63,086 nucleotides of DNA from Planctomycetaceae bacterium UBA2671 (GCA_002359185.1 DEML01000127.1:1-63086), one strand, 5' to 3'. Counted from the first letter of the stretch, positions 9,040 through 18,641 are shown. The notes: generated by a model not told the origin, from the letters alone. Numbers and translations are program-made.

Positions 9040-10038
9040 TTATTCAGAACGTCGATGCCGGATCTGATCGATGAAGACAGCGGTTATGATAATCGCACCT
9101 AAGATCATTTCCTGCATAGGGTTACTGATGCTCAACTGGGTGCATCCACTCTGGATGACGGCCATGATGCCAGCCCCGGCCAGGGTTCCCAGAACGGTTC
9201 CGCTGCCTCCATTCAAACTGCCTCCGCCAATGACTACTGCTGCAATGATCTGCAATTCCATTCCCGTGCCGGAAGTCGGATTTCCAACCGAGAGCCGGGA
9301 AAAGAGGAACAGGCCAGCAATTCCGACAAACAGCCCGCCAATCACATACACCAGGATTTTGGTGCGCGCGATGTGCACGCCACAGAGACGAGCGGTGCTT
9401 TCGTTAGAACCCATTGCAAAGACATGGCGGCTGAAAACTGTATATCTCAGCACTCCAGCCACCAGAATAGCCAGTCCCAAAGCGACCCAGACGCCGACCG
9501 GCAAACCGAAAAGCAGCGCATCATTTCGAGTACTAGTAAACTGACGTAACCATTCGGGAACCTGTTCCAGTCGGTTCGGTCGTACGGTCGTTTCTTTGGC
9601 AATCAGCTTGGCGATGCCGAGATATATCGACATTGTGCCGAGCGTAACAATGAAGGGAATCATCCTGAGAAAGCTAATCAGCAATCCGTTGATCAATCCG
9701 CAGAGACATCCGGTCAGTAGACACAGTCCGATACTCACTGCAGCTGAGTAATCGGCTTTCAGAGCAAACGCAAGCACGGTTGCACACAGGGCCATGCCGG
9801 TTCCTGCAGAGAGATCAATTCCACCAGAGATAATAATAAATGTCATCCCCAAAGCAGCCACGGCTACGGTCGCCGTGTTCCGAGAAACACTTTGAAAGTT
9901 GCTGACGGTCAGAAAATTGCCGCCGTTTTCCTGATACTGATCGGCGACTCCAAAAATGAGAATAACAACCCCCAAAGCAATCAGCGGACCAATTGCAGAG
10001 AGCAAATTCAATAACCAACGCTGCGCCTCGCTTCGCAT
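9040..10038 (-). CDS. RbsC-type sugar ABC transporter permease
   Basis: A 332-residue multi-pass permease of the monosaccharide ABC importers (ribose/xylose/galactose type, BPD_transp_2). Typical motifs are TVAVAALGMTFIIISGGIDLS, the permease/ATPase contact region EST-ARLCGVHI (written in the protein as NESTARLCGVHIARTK), and LQIIAAVVIGGGSLNGGSGT near the end. Start at 10038 is chosen: AGGA lies 5 nt upstream, and an in-frame start at 10293 would run deep into the divergent sulfatase gene. No ATPase or substrate-binding gene adjoins it, which is unusual. Divergent sulfatase genes suggest a desulfated sugar as substrate, but this is only inference. Confidence 0.9.
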   Translation of the reverse strand: MRSEAQRWLLNLLSAIGPLIALGVVILIFGVADQYQENGGNFLTVSNFQSVSRNTATVAVAALGMTFIIISGGIDLSAGTGMALCATVLAFALKADYSAAVSIGLCLLTGCLCGLINGLLISFLRMIPFIVTLGTMSIYLGIAKLIAKETTVRPNRLEQVPEWLRQFTSTRNDALLFGLPVGVWVALGLAILVAGVLRYTVFSRHVFAMGSNESTARLCGVHIARTKILVYVIGGLFVGIAGLFLFSRLSVGNPTSGTGMELQIIAAVVIGGGSLNGGSGTVLGTLAGAGIMAVIQSGCTQLSISNPMQEMILGAIIITAVFIDQIRHRRSE

Positions 10039-10165
10039 GAAAATCCTGACAGTCTTGAAAATGGCGTGTAAGTCGAGTAATTCTTGCCTGAGAAGATTAA
10101 TATAACAAATCGACATATATCTATCACAGTCGCTGGTCAGCTTCCATTCAGAGAGACTTAAATTA

Positions 10166-11965
10166 ATGAAGTATGTTCCTTCAATTCTCATAAAGCCTAA
10201 ATTAATGTGCGCCTGCTTGACTCTAATCGTAGGTAGCCTGTTCTTCGCGAATGCCGTCTTTGCGAAATCTCCTAATGTCTTATTGATTATCACTGATGAT
10301 CAAGGCTTTGGGGATGTTGCATCGCATGGCAATTCAGAGATTCAAACTCCTGTGCATGATCGACTCGCTTCAGAAGGAGTTCGGTTTGATCGTTATTATG
10401 TGTCCCCGGTTTGCGCTCCGACGAGAGCCGCCTTGCTGACGGGACGATATCATCCGCGAACCGGTGTGCATGGAGTGACGCGCGGTCATGAAGTGATGCG
10501 GGATGATGAAGTGACCATTGCGGAGGTCCTTAAGGCTAATGGCTACTCCACAGGAGCCTTCGGCAAATGGCACAATGGGGAGAGTTATCCGCATCATCCC
10601 AACGGGCAGGGTTTCGATGAGTTCATCGGCTTTTGTGCAGGACACTGGAACAATTATTTTGATACCCCCCTTGAACGGAACGGCGAAGTCTTTCAATCGG
10701 AAGGGTTCATCATTGATACATTGACTGATTACGCAATTGACTGGATCCAAAAACAGAACGAAGCGAATCAGCCCTGGTTTTGCTATTTGCCTTATAATAC
10801 ACCGCACACCCCCTGGCAGGTGCCTGAGAAATACTGGAAGAAGTATCAAGGCAAGGGGCTGGAGCCGACAACTGCTTGTGCGTATGCGATGGTTGAGAAT
10901 ATTGATTTCAATATGGGACGTTTACTGGCATCGATTGATGAAATGCAGCAGCGGGAAAATACGATTGTCGTCTTCATGACGGATAACGGAGCGAATACCG
11001 ATCGCTTTAACGCGGGAATGCGCGGCCGTAAGGGTTCGAATCATGAAGGGGGGACGCGGGTACCGTTGTTCATTCGGTATCCGAATGTGATTCCTGAAGG
11101 TTTGAAGGTTAAGGAGATCTCAGCTCACATTGATATCCTGCCGACTCTGGTCGAGTTGACGGGCAGCAATTCAATTCCAACAAAACCACTCGATGGGAAA
11201 AGTCTTGTGCCATTAATTCATAAGCAAACCTGGTCTGTCGATAAGATCTGGCCTGAGCGGACTTTATTTACTGTCTGGAAGGGCAAGGGAGCTGCCCGAA
11301 CTCAGAAGTGGCGAGCGGTTGATGGAGGCAAGTCTGGTTGGATACTGTTTGATATGCAAAATGATCCCGGTGAAACCAAAAATGTCGCCGAGAAAAATTC
11401 GCAGGTATTGAATGAGCTTGTTAAATCTTACGAGCAATGGTGGGCGGAAGTCAGTACAGAGGGATTCGATCCGATTCCAACTGTGATCGGACATTCGGAT
11501 CGACCAGAAACTTTACTCTCAGCGCATTATGCTTACCTTGAACCTGCTCAAGGGCAGGGGATCAGTTATCAGGGGGCCAATGGCTGGGCCAACGACTATG
11601 TGACTAACTGGACGAGTGCTGAGGCCTACGCCCAGTGGCCGGTGGAAGTCGTCAATCCTGGTCAGTATGAAGTCTCGATTGATTACATCGCTGATGAAGA
11701 GGCGGTGGGATCCGTGTTGCAGGTGGAGTTGGCTGGTCAGAAAGCTTTCGTGAAAGTTAAAGACGTTCATAATCCACCAGTTATCCCTTCTCCAGATCGC
11801 ATTCCCCGCAAAGAAGTTTATGCTAAGGAGTGGAACCGACTGATAGTTGGCATGTTGAATGTCGAGCAGACAGGTACTTTTGATCTGCGGTTAAAAGGTC
11901 TTTCGAAGCCTGGGAAACAGTTTCCAGAAATTAAAACAATTATCCTCAGACGGATTATTGACTGA
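10166..11965 (+). CDS. Arylsulfatase-like sulfatase (CAPTR active site)
   Basis: A 599-residue exported sulfatase. After the signal peptide the metal-binding DD (residues 44-45, in LLIITDDQGFGD) is followed by the formylglycine signature VCAPTRAALLTGR, with Cys83 as the residue to be oxidised. The mid-protein FGKWHNG and FMTDNGANTD segments supply further metal/substrate residues. Beyond the sulfatase fold, residues about 450-599 form an extra beta-rich domain (SVDYIADEE-like region with VEVVNPGQYEVSIDYIADEE) resembling carbohydrate-binding accessory domains seen on planctomycete sulfatases. It hydrolyses sulfate esters, probably on polysaccharides. First of three sulfatase genes in a row; divergent from the permease. 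Confidence 0.93.
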   Translation: MKYVPSILIKPKLMCACLTLIVGSLFFANAVFAKSPNVLLIITDDQGFGDVASHGNSEIQTPVHDRLASEGVRFDRYYVSPVCAPTRAALLTGRYHPRTGVHGVTRGHEVMRDDEVTIAEVLKANGYSTGAFGKWHNGESYPHHPNGQGFDEFIGFCAGHWNNYFDTPLERNGEVFQSEGFIIDTLTDYAIDWIQKQNEANQPWFCYLPYNTPHTPWQVPEKYWKKYQGKGLEPTTACAYAMVENIDFNMGRLLASIDEMQQRENTIVVFMTDNGANTDRFNAGMRGRKGSNHEGGTRVPLFIRYPNVIPEGLKVKEISAHIDILPTLVELTGSNSIPTKPLDGKSLVPLIHKQTWSVDKIWPERTLFTVWKGKGAARTQKWRAVDGGKSGWILFDMQNDPGETKNVAEKNSQVLNELVKSYEQWWAEVSTEGFDPIPTVIGHSDRPETLLSAHYAYLEPAQGQGISYQGANGWANDYVTNWTSAEAYAQWPVEVVNPGQYEVSIDYIADEEAVGSVLQVELAGQKAFVKVKDVHNPPVIPSPDRIPRKEVYAKEWNRLIVGMLNVEQTGTFDLRLKGLSKPGKQFPEIKTIILRRIID

Positions 11966-11976
11966 AAAATAATCCA

Positions 11977-11996
11977 GTAGGTCAGGCATTCTGACT
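11977..11996 (+). repeat. Single arm of the GTAGGTCAGGCA repeat family
   Basis: GTAGGTCAGGCATTCTGACT lies 11 nt after the sulfatase stop. It matches the arms at 4213 and 13583 but lacks the GC of GCCTGAC, so it reads as a decayed half-copy. Confidence 0.5.
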
Positions 11997-12061
11997 GTCT
12001 CAACAGGACCAAACTCTACTATACAAAGTGAAAATGATTCATCAGGCAGGACATAAATCTC

Positions 12062-13528
12062 ATGATCAGAAAATTGTCGTTACTACTCGTTTTACTCTCG
12101 ATGTGGACTGCACCGCAGTTGACCGAAGCTGCCCGGAAGAACGTCGTGCTGTTCATCGCCGATGATCACGGTTTTCAAATTGGTGCCTATGGAGATGAAG
12201 TCGCCAAGTCGCCCGGATTGGACCGGCTGGCAGCAGAGGGCACGAAATTCACGAATGCCTATTGTACAACCGCCAGTTGCTCGGCCAGTCGTTCCGTGAT
12301 TATGACTGGGCTCTACAATCACGCGACCGGTCATTATGGTCATGCTCACAGTTACAATCATTTCGGCACCTATCAGTCGGTGGTCCCGTTAACAAAACAT
12401 CTCGATGCAGCTGGATATCGCACCTGTTCCATCGGTAAATATCACCTGGCTCCCTCCGATGTTTATTACTTCGAAAGTTATGAAAACGGCGGTATTCAGG
12501 GAGGTTCCCGCAACCCGGTCGCGATGGCTAATAATGCAGAAGCCTGGATTAAGAAAGACGATGATCGTCCCTTCTTTTTATATTTTTGCACGTCAGATCC
12601 CCATCGAGGTGGAGGACCGGGGAACTTTGCGAACTTTAATAATAAAGAGAATCCCTATCCGGGAACCGAGCGGATTCTGTTCAAGCCCGAAGATATGATC
12701 GTCCCGCCCTGGTTGCCGGATACTGAGGAAGTCAAAGAGGAGTTAGCCGAGTATTATCAGGCCTGTAATCGAGTCGATCAGGGAGTACAACGACTTTATG
12801 AAATACTCGAAGAGACGGGGCATCTGGATGACACACTGTTTATTTTTACCAGTGACAATGGTCCTCCGTTCCCGGGAGCCAAGACGAACCTCTACCAACC
12901 CGGCGCGAACCTGCCTTTTATTGTGCGGGATCCTGATCAGAAAAGCAAAGGTTTGACGACAGATGCTGTGATCAACTGGACTGATATCACGCCTTCTATT
13001 CTTGATTACTGCGATGTGACTCCGAAGAAATATCCACCATTAAGAACGACCGAAGTGGGAGCACCAACTCCGAAAGGCAAGGAAGTTCCCTATGAATTTC
13101 ATGGACGATCATTTCTGCCTGTGTTGACTCAGGAGCACCCGGATGGTTGGGACAACACCTTCATGTCTCACACGTTTCATGAAATCACGATGTACTATCC
13201 GATGCGGGTTGTGATTGAAGGAGATTATAAGCTGATCTTCAATATTGCCCATCAGTTGCCGTATCCGAATGCTTCGGATTTATTTGCCTCACCGACCTGG
13301 CAAAGTGCTTTGAAACGGGACGAAAAAACCTTCGGACAGAAGACGATTTACGATTACGAGAATCGTCCTCGCTTCGAGTTGTATAATATCGCTGAAGATC
13401 CTTACGAAGGAAAAAATCTTTCGTTTGATCCAGAACATCAGGGCAAACTCAAACACTTGCAGGAGAAGTTGCAGGCGTTTCAGAAGGAGACGAAAGATCC
13501 CTGGGAATTGAAATGGCGTTATGAGTGA
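12062..13528 (+). CDS. Sulfatase (CSASR), heparan N-sulfatase-like
   Basis: A 488-residue exported sulfatase. Signal peptide residues 1-23; metal-binding DD at 34-35 (VVLFIADDHGFQIGAYG). The signature ASCSASRSVIMTGLY puts the formylglycine Cys at 73 (CxAxR type). IGKYHLAP and FIFTSDNGPPFPGAKTNLY complete the active site. The layout, and the direct approach from DNG to the C-terminal subdomain, resemble the sulfamidase/heparan N-sulfatase branch; exact substrate is unknown. It follows the previous sulfatase after 96 nt and may share its transcript. Confidence 0.92.
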   Translation: MIRKLSLLLVLLSMWTAPQLTEAARKNVVLFIADDHGFQIGAYGDEVAKSPGLDRLAAEGTKFTNAYCTTASCSASRSVIMTGLYNHATGHYGHAHSYNHFGTYQSVVPLTKHLDAAGYRTCSIGKYHLAPSDVYYFESYENGGIQGGSRNPVAMANNAEAWIKKDDDRPFFLYFCTSDPHRGGGPGNFANFNNKENPYPGTERILFKPEDMIVPPWLPDTEEVKEELAEYYQACNRVDQGVQRLYEILEETGHLDDTLFIFTSDNGPPFPGAKTNLYQPGANLPFIVRDPDQKSKGLTTDAVINWTDITPSILDYCDVTPKKYPPLRTTEVGAPTPKGKEVPYEFHGRSFLPVLTQEHPDGWDNTFMSHTFHEITMYYPMRVVIEGDYKLIFNIAHQLPYPNASDLFASPTWQSALKRDEKTFGQKTIYDYENRPRFELYNIAEDPYEGKNLSFDPEHQGKLKHLQEKLQAFQKETKDPWELKWRYE

Positions 13529-13582
13529 TAGGCAATCGGCTTTTGTCGAACGAGTAATTTCATCCACTTCTACAATACAGGT

Positions 13583-13650
13583 GTAGGTCGGGCATTGCCT
13601 GACGACAAACAGGCTGGAACGCACATTTCGTCAGGCAGTGCCTGACCTAC
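13583..13650. repeat. Inverted repeat pair of the GTAGGTCAGGCA family
   Basis: GTAGGTCGGGCATTGCCTGAC (from 13583) and its inverted partner ending CAGTGCCTGACCTAC at 13650 form a long imperfect stem of about 24 bp around a ~20-nt loop. Each arm is internally palindromic. It lies between the second and third sulfatase genes and could act as an RNA hairpin attenuating or protecting the transcript. Confidence 0.65.
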
Positions 13651-13696
13651 GACTTACTTCTCATTAATTCGAACTAAGAACGAAGAGGAAAACCCG

Positions 13697-15127
13697 ATGC
13701 GACTTCAAATGATTGCCATTCTGATCGTTATGTTGAGTACTAGTTTTGTTCAAGCAGCAGAGCGTCCGAATATTCTTTGGATTTACCTGGAAGATGTTAG
13801 TGGCTGGTTCAGTTGTTATGGCGATCAGATTATCGAGACGCCTAATATTGATGCTTTGGCAAAATCAGGGGTAAGGTATGATCGTTTCTACACACCTGCG
13901 GGAGTCTGCTCGGCTACTCGTTCGGCGATTATTACGGGGTATATGCAAACCTCGATTGGGGCACACAATCATCGCAGTTGCCGGGCAGAGTTTCGTGGGC
14001 AATCGATGGGTGAATATGACAAAAATGTTTTGCCCGATTATGCAACTCCATTACCGATCCGTTTTCGAGAAGCAGGTTACTGGACGTTCAATGAAGGAAA
14101 TAAAGACGACTACAACTTTGAATGGAGTAAAGAGACGTTTTATGATTACGAGCGGAGTCGAGGCGGCTGGGGGCCTAAAAATCTGGTGGCGGGAGATTGC
14201 TGGAAGGGAAAAACAACAGATCAACCATTCTTTGGGCAAGTTCAACTTGGTGGCGGAAAACTCGGAGGTAAGGCACCTCAAATGATCGATCCGGCGATCG
14301 TTCCGGTGCCGCCTTATTATCCTGATGTTCCCATCGTTCGAGAAGAGATCGCCCATCATTACGATTGTTTACTGAAAACCGATGAAGAAGTTGGTGAAGT
14401 GATTGCTGCTCTCAAGCGGGATGGTTTGTATGAGAATACGCTCATCTTTCTATTCAGCGATCACGGGATGAAACTGCATCGACACAAACAATTTCTATTC
14501 GAAGGTGGAATTCACATGCCTTTGATTGTGTCTGGCCCTGGTATTGAATCCGGCAAAGTATCGGATGAGTTGGTGAGTGGAATTGATATCTCCGCGGCGA
14601 CTCTGGCGGCAGCTGGAATTGAGATTCCTGAGAAAATGGAAGGGAAAAACTTTCTCGGAAAACGGCATCAGCAAAGACAGTATGTTTTCGCTGCACGAGA
14701 TCGTTGTGATTATACGATTGAAAAAATTCGCGCGGTTGTGTCTCCCCGATTCAAATACCTGAGAAACTATCTGACCGACCGACCTTACATGCAGCCAAGT
14801 TATAAGGATGGTTGGGAAGTCTCTCAGAAATTCCGGGAACTGATGGCTGAGGGAAAGATGAACGAAGCTCAATTGGTCTTCTTCTCAGATTCCAAACCCG
14901 CTGAGGAGTTTTATGATCTGAAGAACGATCCTCATGAAATTCACAACCTGGCGAATGATCCAAAGTTTCAAAAACAACTGGTGCAACATCGGGCAGCGTT
15001 GCAGCAATGGATTGAAGAAACGGGCGATCAGGGTCAGGATCCGGAATCAGAAATTGGATTACAGTGTGTGCTCAAACGTTGGGGAGAGAAGTGCGTCAAT
15101 CCCGAGTATGATGCGATTCGGGAGTAA
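13697..15127 (+). CDS. Sulfatase (CSATR)
   Basis: A 476-residue exported sulfatase with signal peptide residues 1-20. In place of the usual DD it has ED (residues 32-33, WIYLEDVSGWFSCYG), a variant known in planctomycete sulfatases. The signature GVCSATRSAIITGYMQTSIG places the formylglycine Cys at 71. FLFSDHGMKLHRHKQFLFEG is the DNG/DHG metal region and EFYDLKNDPHEIHNLANDP the common C-terminal hallmark. GAGGA lies 9 nt before the ATG. Third in a row of plus-strand sulfatases; substrate unknown. Confidence 0.92.
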   Translation: MRLQMIAILIVMLSTSFVQAAERPNILWIYLEDVSGWFSCYGDQIIETPNIDALAKSGVRYDRFYTPAGVCSATRSAIITGYMQTSIGAHNHRSCRAEFRGQSMGEYDKNVLPDYATPLPIRFREAGYWTFNEGNKDDYNFEWSKETFYDYERSRGGWGPKNLVAGDCWKGKTTDQPFFGQVQLGGGKLGGKAPQMIDPAIVPVPPYYPDVPIVREEIAHHYDCLLKTDEEVGEVIAALKRDGLYENTLIFLFSDHGMKLHRHKQFLFEGGIHMPLIVSGPGIESGKVSDELVSGIDISAATLAAAGIEIPEKMEGKNFLGKRHQQRQYVFAARDRCDYTIEKIRAVVSPRFKYLRNYLTDRPYMQPSYKDGWEVSQKFRELMAEGKMNEAQLVFFSDSKPAEEFYDLKNDPHEIHNLANDPKFQKQLVQHRAALQQWIEETGDQGQDPESEIGLQCVLKRWGEKCVNPEYDAIRE

Positions 15128-15164
15128 GATTGAAGTGCGACCGCTAGTGAAAATGTAAGGGTAG

Positions 15165-15230
15165 AACCACGGATCGACACGGATAAGTACTGATGTTGTT
15201 ATCTGTGTCCTTCTGAGTTTATCGGTGGTT
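15165..15230. repeat. AACCACGGAT-type imperfect hairpin repeat
   Basis: AACCACGGATCGACACGGAT starts a ~66-nt element that ends in a partial inverse (ATCGGTGGTT). The left arm matches the element at 44333 at about 18 of 23 positions, so both belong to one dispersed family. Just after it, CCCTCAA occurs three times (15264-15291). No gene lies between 15128 and 15298. Confidence 0.55.
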
Positions 15231-15298
15231 ATCAATGTAATGATCTGCTCTTAATGAGTTTTACCCTCAACCCTCAACATTAAACCCTCAACCAAACT

Positions 15299-16393
15299 TC
15301 AATGTGATGCCCCCCGATATTTCATCGTTTCAACCGGTTTGTTAAAGCGTTTGGCGACTTGGGGGATGTCGTCTCGGTGGCCGAGAATGACGACGATGTC
15401 GCCTTCGTTGAGGATGGTGTCTGAAGGAGGATTCAATGTCGCCTGACCAGTCAACGAACGAATTCCCACGATCAGGAATCCGAAGTTACCACGGACTTCG
15501 ATTTCGCTCAATTTTTTGCCTTTCAGGGGAGAAGACGCAGTCACTTTGAGCTCATCGAATTGCAGGCCGATTTCACCGATTTCATCGTTCATGTTTCTTT
15601 GTTGTGTGATATCTCCGAGCAGGTTTTCGGCTGTTGGGCGAAGTATCAAATGGGCAACGCGCGAGGCTCCGATGGCTGTCGGCAAGACAACCTGATTGGC
15701 TCCACATCCCAGTAGTTTTTTCTCAGTCCTCGGGTTTTCACCTCTGGCAATAATTGTGATTTGAGGGTTCATTTCACGAGCGGTGATAGTCACGAAAACA
15801 TTGGTCGCGTCGTCGGAAAGTACCGTCGCGAGAACAGTGGCATTGTTGATTTTCGCCTGGTTGAGCATATGTTCGTCGGAGGCATCGCCCATTAATATCA
15901 AATAGCCGAGGTCTTTGGCCAGTTGGAGTCGCTGCTCGTTATTATCGATGATGATGAAGGGTTTTTCGGCAGTCGCGAGTTCTTTGGCGAGGATTGTTCC
16001 CATGCGTCCAAAGCCACAAATGATGGTGTGCTGATTCAGTTTTTCGATGTCTCTGGTCATCCGTCTGGCTCCAATCGCTTTGTTAATTTCCCCATCAACG
16101 AGCATTTGCATAAAGCCTCCCACCGTATAAATGACGGCTCCATATCCCGCGACGATCACTGCGATCGTGAGCATGCGTAAGCCGGGAGATTCAATCGGCT
16201 GAACTTCGCCGTAACCGACGCCGAAAATGGTGATGATCGTCATATAGGTCGCATCATCGAGCGACCAGCCATTGAGGACATAGCCAATTGTTGCGAGCAC
16301 GCATACGGTGAGAAACAGCAGGATTCCCGTCACTATTTTCCGGAACGGATCGGACGCTGTGAGCCCTTGAGCCATGGCGGAATTTTCAGGCAA
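15299..16393 (-). CDS. Two-TM potassium channel protein with TrkA-N and TrkA-C domains
   Basis: A 364-residue protein in which two N-terminal membrane helices flank a selectivity-filter loop (ITIFGVGYGEVQ, the GYG core of K+ channels). A Rossmann RCK/TrkA-N domain follows from about residue 119 (IICGFGRMGTILAKELATAE, then IIDNNEQRLQLAKDLG), and a TrkA-C domain ends the protein (EGDIVVILGHRDDI). It should be a homotetrameric K+ channel gated by ligands bound to the RCK domain. It stands alone between convergent sulfatase neighbours. Confidence 0.9.
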   Translation of the reverse strand: MPENSAMAQGLTASDPFRKIVTGILLFLTVCVLATIGYVLNGWSLDDATYMTIITIFGVGYGEVQPIESPGLRMLTIAVIVAGYGAVIYTVGGFMQMLVDGEINKAIGARRMTRDIEKLNQHTIICGFGRMGTILAKELATAEKPFIIIDNNEQRLQLAKDLGYLILMGDASDEHMLNQAKINNATVLATVLSDDATNVFVTITAREMNPQITIIARGENPRTEKKLLGCGANQVVLPTAIGASRVAHLILRPTAENLLGDITQQRNMNDEIGEIGLQFDELKVTASSPLKGKKLSEIEVRGNFGFLIVGIRSLTGQATLNPPSDTILNEGDIVVILGHRDDIPQVAKRFNKPVETMKYRGASH

Positions 16394-16523
16394 TGTCGAG
16401 TCTCAACGAGCAATTGAAAATCGACGGTGGGGATTGCACAATGAAAATAGAGGAACGAGTGAATATTATCAAGCTGAGGGACTCAGACTCTCAAATCATG
16501 CTGAGTCTATTTTGAAATAAATA

Positions 16524-18284
16524 TCAATTTGTTGACGCAGACGGTTCCCAGATGACGCCGACATGTCGCGCCCAGTCTTCCCATTCGGAGACCATTTTCT
16601 GAAGTCGTACGGGATAGACTTCTGCCAGATTATTCATCTCGCAGCGGTCTTCGGCCAGATTGTAGAGTTCCCATTTCAATTCATGCGGCATCCGCTTCGC
16701 GTAGACGGCTTTCCAATCTCCTTTGCGAAAGGCATGAGCGGCTTGATGATCAAAGCCGATTGCTCTTTCGGGAAGATGTTTGCCGCGCATCGCCGGTAAC
16801 AGGCTCGTGCCTTCGACAGGTGTGATTTGATTGCCGTCCAAAGATTGTGGGTAAGTCGCTCCTGCAACTTCAATTAAGGTCGGCATGATGTCCATCACAT
16901 GCGCAGGCTCTCGGACCCAGTTCGAATTCTTTTTGATTCCCTCAGGCCAATGGGCAATCATCGGTGTGCTGATGCCGCCCTCGTGAGTAAAATGTTTGTA
17001 GAGTCGAAACGGAGTGTTTCCCAGATTTGCCCAGGCGCTGCCATAGGATTGATGGGTTCCTCTGCCACCGATTTCTCGCAGCTGATCGCCCGTTCGCATG
17101 GTTGTTTTGCCGAGACGGGATTTGCCATCAAAGCCGAATGGTCCCCATTCGTAGCAGGCTCCGTTATCACTTAGGAAGAGTATCAATGTGTTTTCAAAGT
17201 CGTTTGTACTTTTCAGGTGTTCAATGATTTGACCAACACCATGATCGACCCCTTCCACCATGGCAGCGAAGATCGCCATGCGTCGGGCCAGATCGAATTG
17301 ACGGTCCTGATTGAGTTCATCCCAGGCCGGGTTTTGTTCGCCGGGATATCCGTTGGCGATGTCGTCACGATCGACGGGAACGATGGAACGGGGAGACAAT
17401 TGCCAGTGGTCGCCATTGACGAGTCCGAGTTCCTGCATCCGTTCGTAGCGTTCTTCGCGAAGAACATCCCAGCCACGTCGGTAAATTGCTTCATATTTAT
17501 CTGCTCGTTCTGCTGGAGCCTGAATGGGGAAGTGAGGAGAGGAATGTCCCAGGAACAAAAACCAGGGTTTATGAGCAGCTTGCCCCTGACGGATAAATTC
17601 TAACGCGTATTCATTAAAGACATCGGTTGCATAGAAGTCTTTTGCAGGAGGATCAATTTCCTTTTTTCGATTTTCGGGCAGTCGAAAATAATAGTCGGCA
17701 TCGTACTGGTCGTGAGAATGGTCGTTGGTGTAGCCATAGAATTCATCGAAGCCACGTTTGATAGGCCCGGTTTCCGGATGCATGTGCCACTTGCCGACGT
17801 AATAGCATCCATAACCGGCTGGTTTCAGGACTTCTGCGAGAGTCGCACACTCGTTGTTAAGACGTCCAAGATAACCGGGCCCGCGTTTGGGATTGGGCTT
17901 ATTCGTTGTGAAATCCCCGATGCCGGCTTGTGAGGGATACAGACCCGTCATTAAGGAAGCCCGGCTGGGACAGCAACGAGCCGAGTTGTAAAGCTGAGTG
18001 AATCTGACTCCTCCAGCAGCCAGTGAGTCGATATGCGGTGTGCTGATTTCTCCACCATAGCAGCCGAGATCTGAATAACCTAAATCATCCGCCAGGATGA
18101 GTATGATATTGGGAGGAGTTTGCTGCTCTGCGGAAAGTGGCTGAGTAACCCACAGAAGGGAAAATGTTAACCCGGTCAGAAAAAAATCATATGAGAATGA
18201 TCGGACTTGGAAAAGATGTCTCAAAAAACTAATGAAACGAACTGATAGAGTATTTCGTCTTAATTGCCGCCGGGAGGGATTCAT
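16524..18284 (-). CDS. Arylsulfatase (CCPSR)
   Basis: A 586-residue sulfatase close to classical arylsulfatases. ILILADDLGYSDLGCYGGE carries the metal DD (residues 66-67) and RCCPSRASLMTGLYPSQAG the formylglycine signature, whose reactive Cys is 104. YVGKWHMHPETG, FLSDNGACYEWGPFG and a GGISTPMIAHWPEG segment follow in normal order. The ATG at 18284 has GGTGG 5 nt upstream; a further in-frame start lies at 18317. The N-terminus is unusually long and basic before the hydrophobic signal core (FFLTGLTFSLLWV). Substrate unknown. Confidence 0.92.
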   Translation of the reverse strand: MNPSRRQLRRNTLSVRFISFLRHLFQVRSFSYDFFLTGLTFSLLWVTQPLSAEQQTPPNIILILADDLGYSDLGCYGGEISTPHIDSLAAGGVRFTQLYNSARCCPSRASLMTGLYPSQAGIGDFTTNKPNPKRGPGYLGRLNNECATLAEVLKPAGYGCYYVGKWHMHPETGPIKRGFDEFYGYTNDHSHDQYDADYYFRLPENRKKEIDPPAKDFYATDVFNEYALEFIRQGQAAHKPWFLFLGHSSPHFPIQAPAERADKYEAIYRRGWDVLREERYERMQELGLVNGDHWQLSPRSIVPVDRDDIANGYPGEQNPAWDELNQDRQFDLARRMAIFAAMVEGVDHGVGQIIEHLKSTNDFENTLILFLSDNGACYEWGPFGFDGKSRLGKTTMRTGDQLREIGGRGTHQSYGSAWANLGNTPFRLYKHFTHEGGISTPMIAHWPEGIKKNSNWVREPAHVMDIMPTLIEVAGATYPQSLDGNQITPVEGTSLLPAMRGKHLPERAIGFDHQAAHAFRKGDWKAVYAKRMPHELKWELYNLAEDRCEMNNLAEVYPVRLQKMVSEWEDWARHVGVIWEPSASTN

Positions 18285-18421
18285 TTTGACCACCAATACT
18301 GTGAAAAACGTTGACAACTTATTACTTAATAAGAATTGAGAAAAGCTTCGATAATAAGTTTACTCGAAGGACATCAGGCAGTACACGCTTCTCCAAGCTA
18401 TATCACGCATTGGAATTTTTT

Positions 18422-18477
18422 CAGAATTGCAGTATCAGAATTGCAGTATCAGAATTGCAGTATCAGAATTACAGTTT
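18422..18477 (+). repeat. Four 14-bp direct repeats upstream of the phosphodiesterase-cyclase operon
   Basis: CAGAATTGCAGTAT occurs three times head to tail (18422-18463) and a fourth, diverged copy follows (CAGAATTACAGTTT, 18464-18477). The array lies 165 nt before the phosphodiesterase start, in an otherwise gene-free stretch (18285-18641). It could be a regulator-binding array or a slippage product. Confidence 0.75.
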
Positions 18478-18641
18478 CAATTTGCAGGCGGAATGTATGT
18501 CACCGAATAAATATTGTTATCCTTTTAAATGGACTTTATTGTTTTGGGTCTTTCGCTGTAAATGCACAGAACTTCTCCTTCATAAGATCTGGTCAAGTAT
18601 GAAGCCAGAGATTGGAGATCGTTTCTGGGGAAATGAAAATC

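Noticed and set aside
9815..10293. Long form of the permease starting at 10293
   Set aside because: It would overlap the divergent sulfatase by more than 100 nt and adds residues unlike a permease N-terminus. 10038 has a good ribosome site.
18422..18477. CRISPR-like array
   Set aside because: The 14-bp units are contiguous without spacers and no cas gene is in the window.
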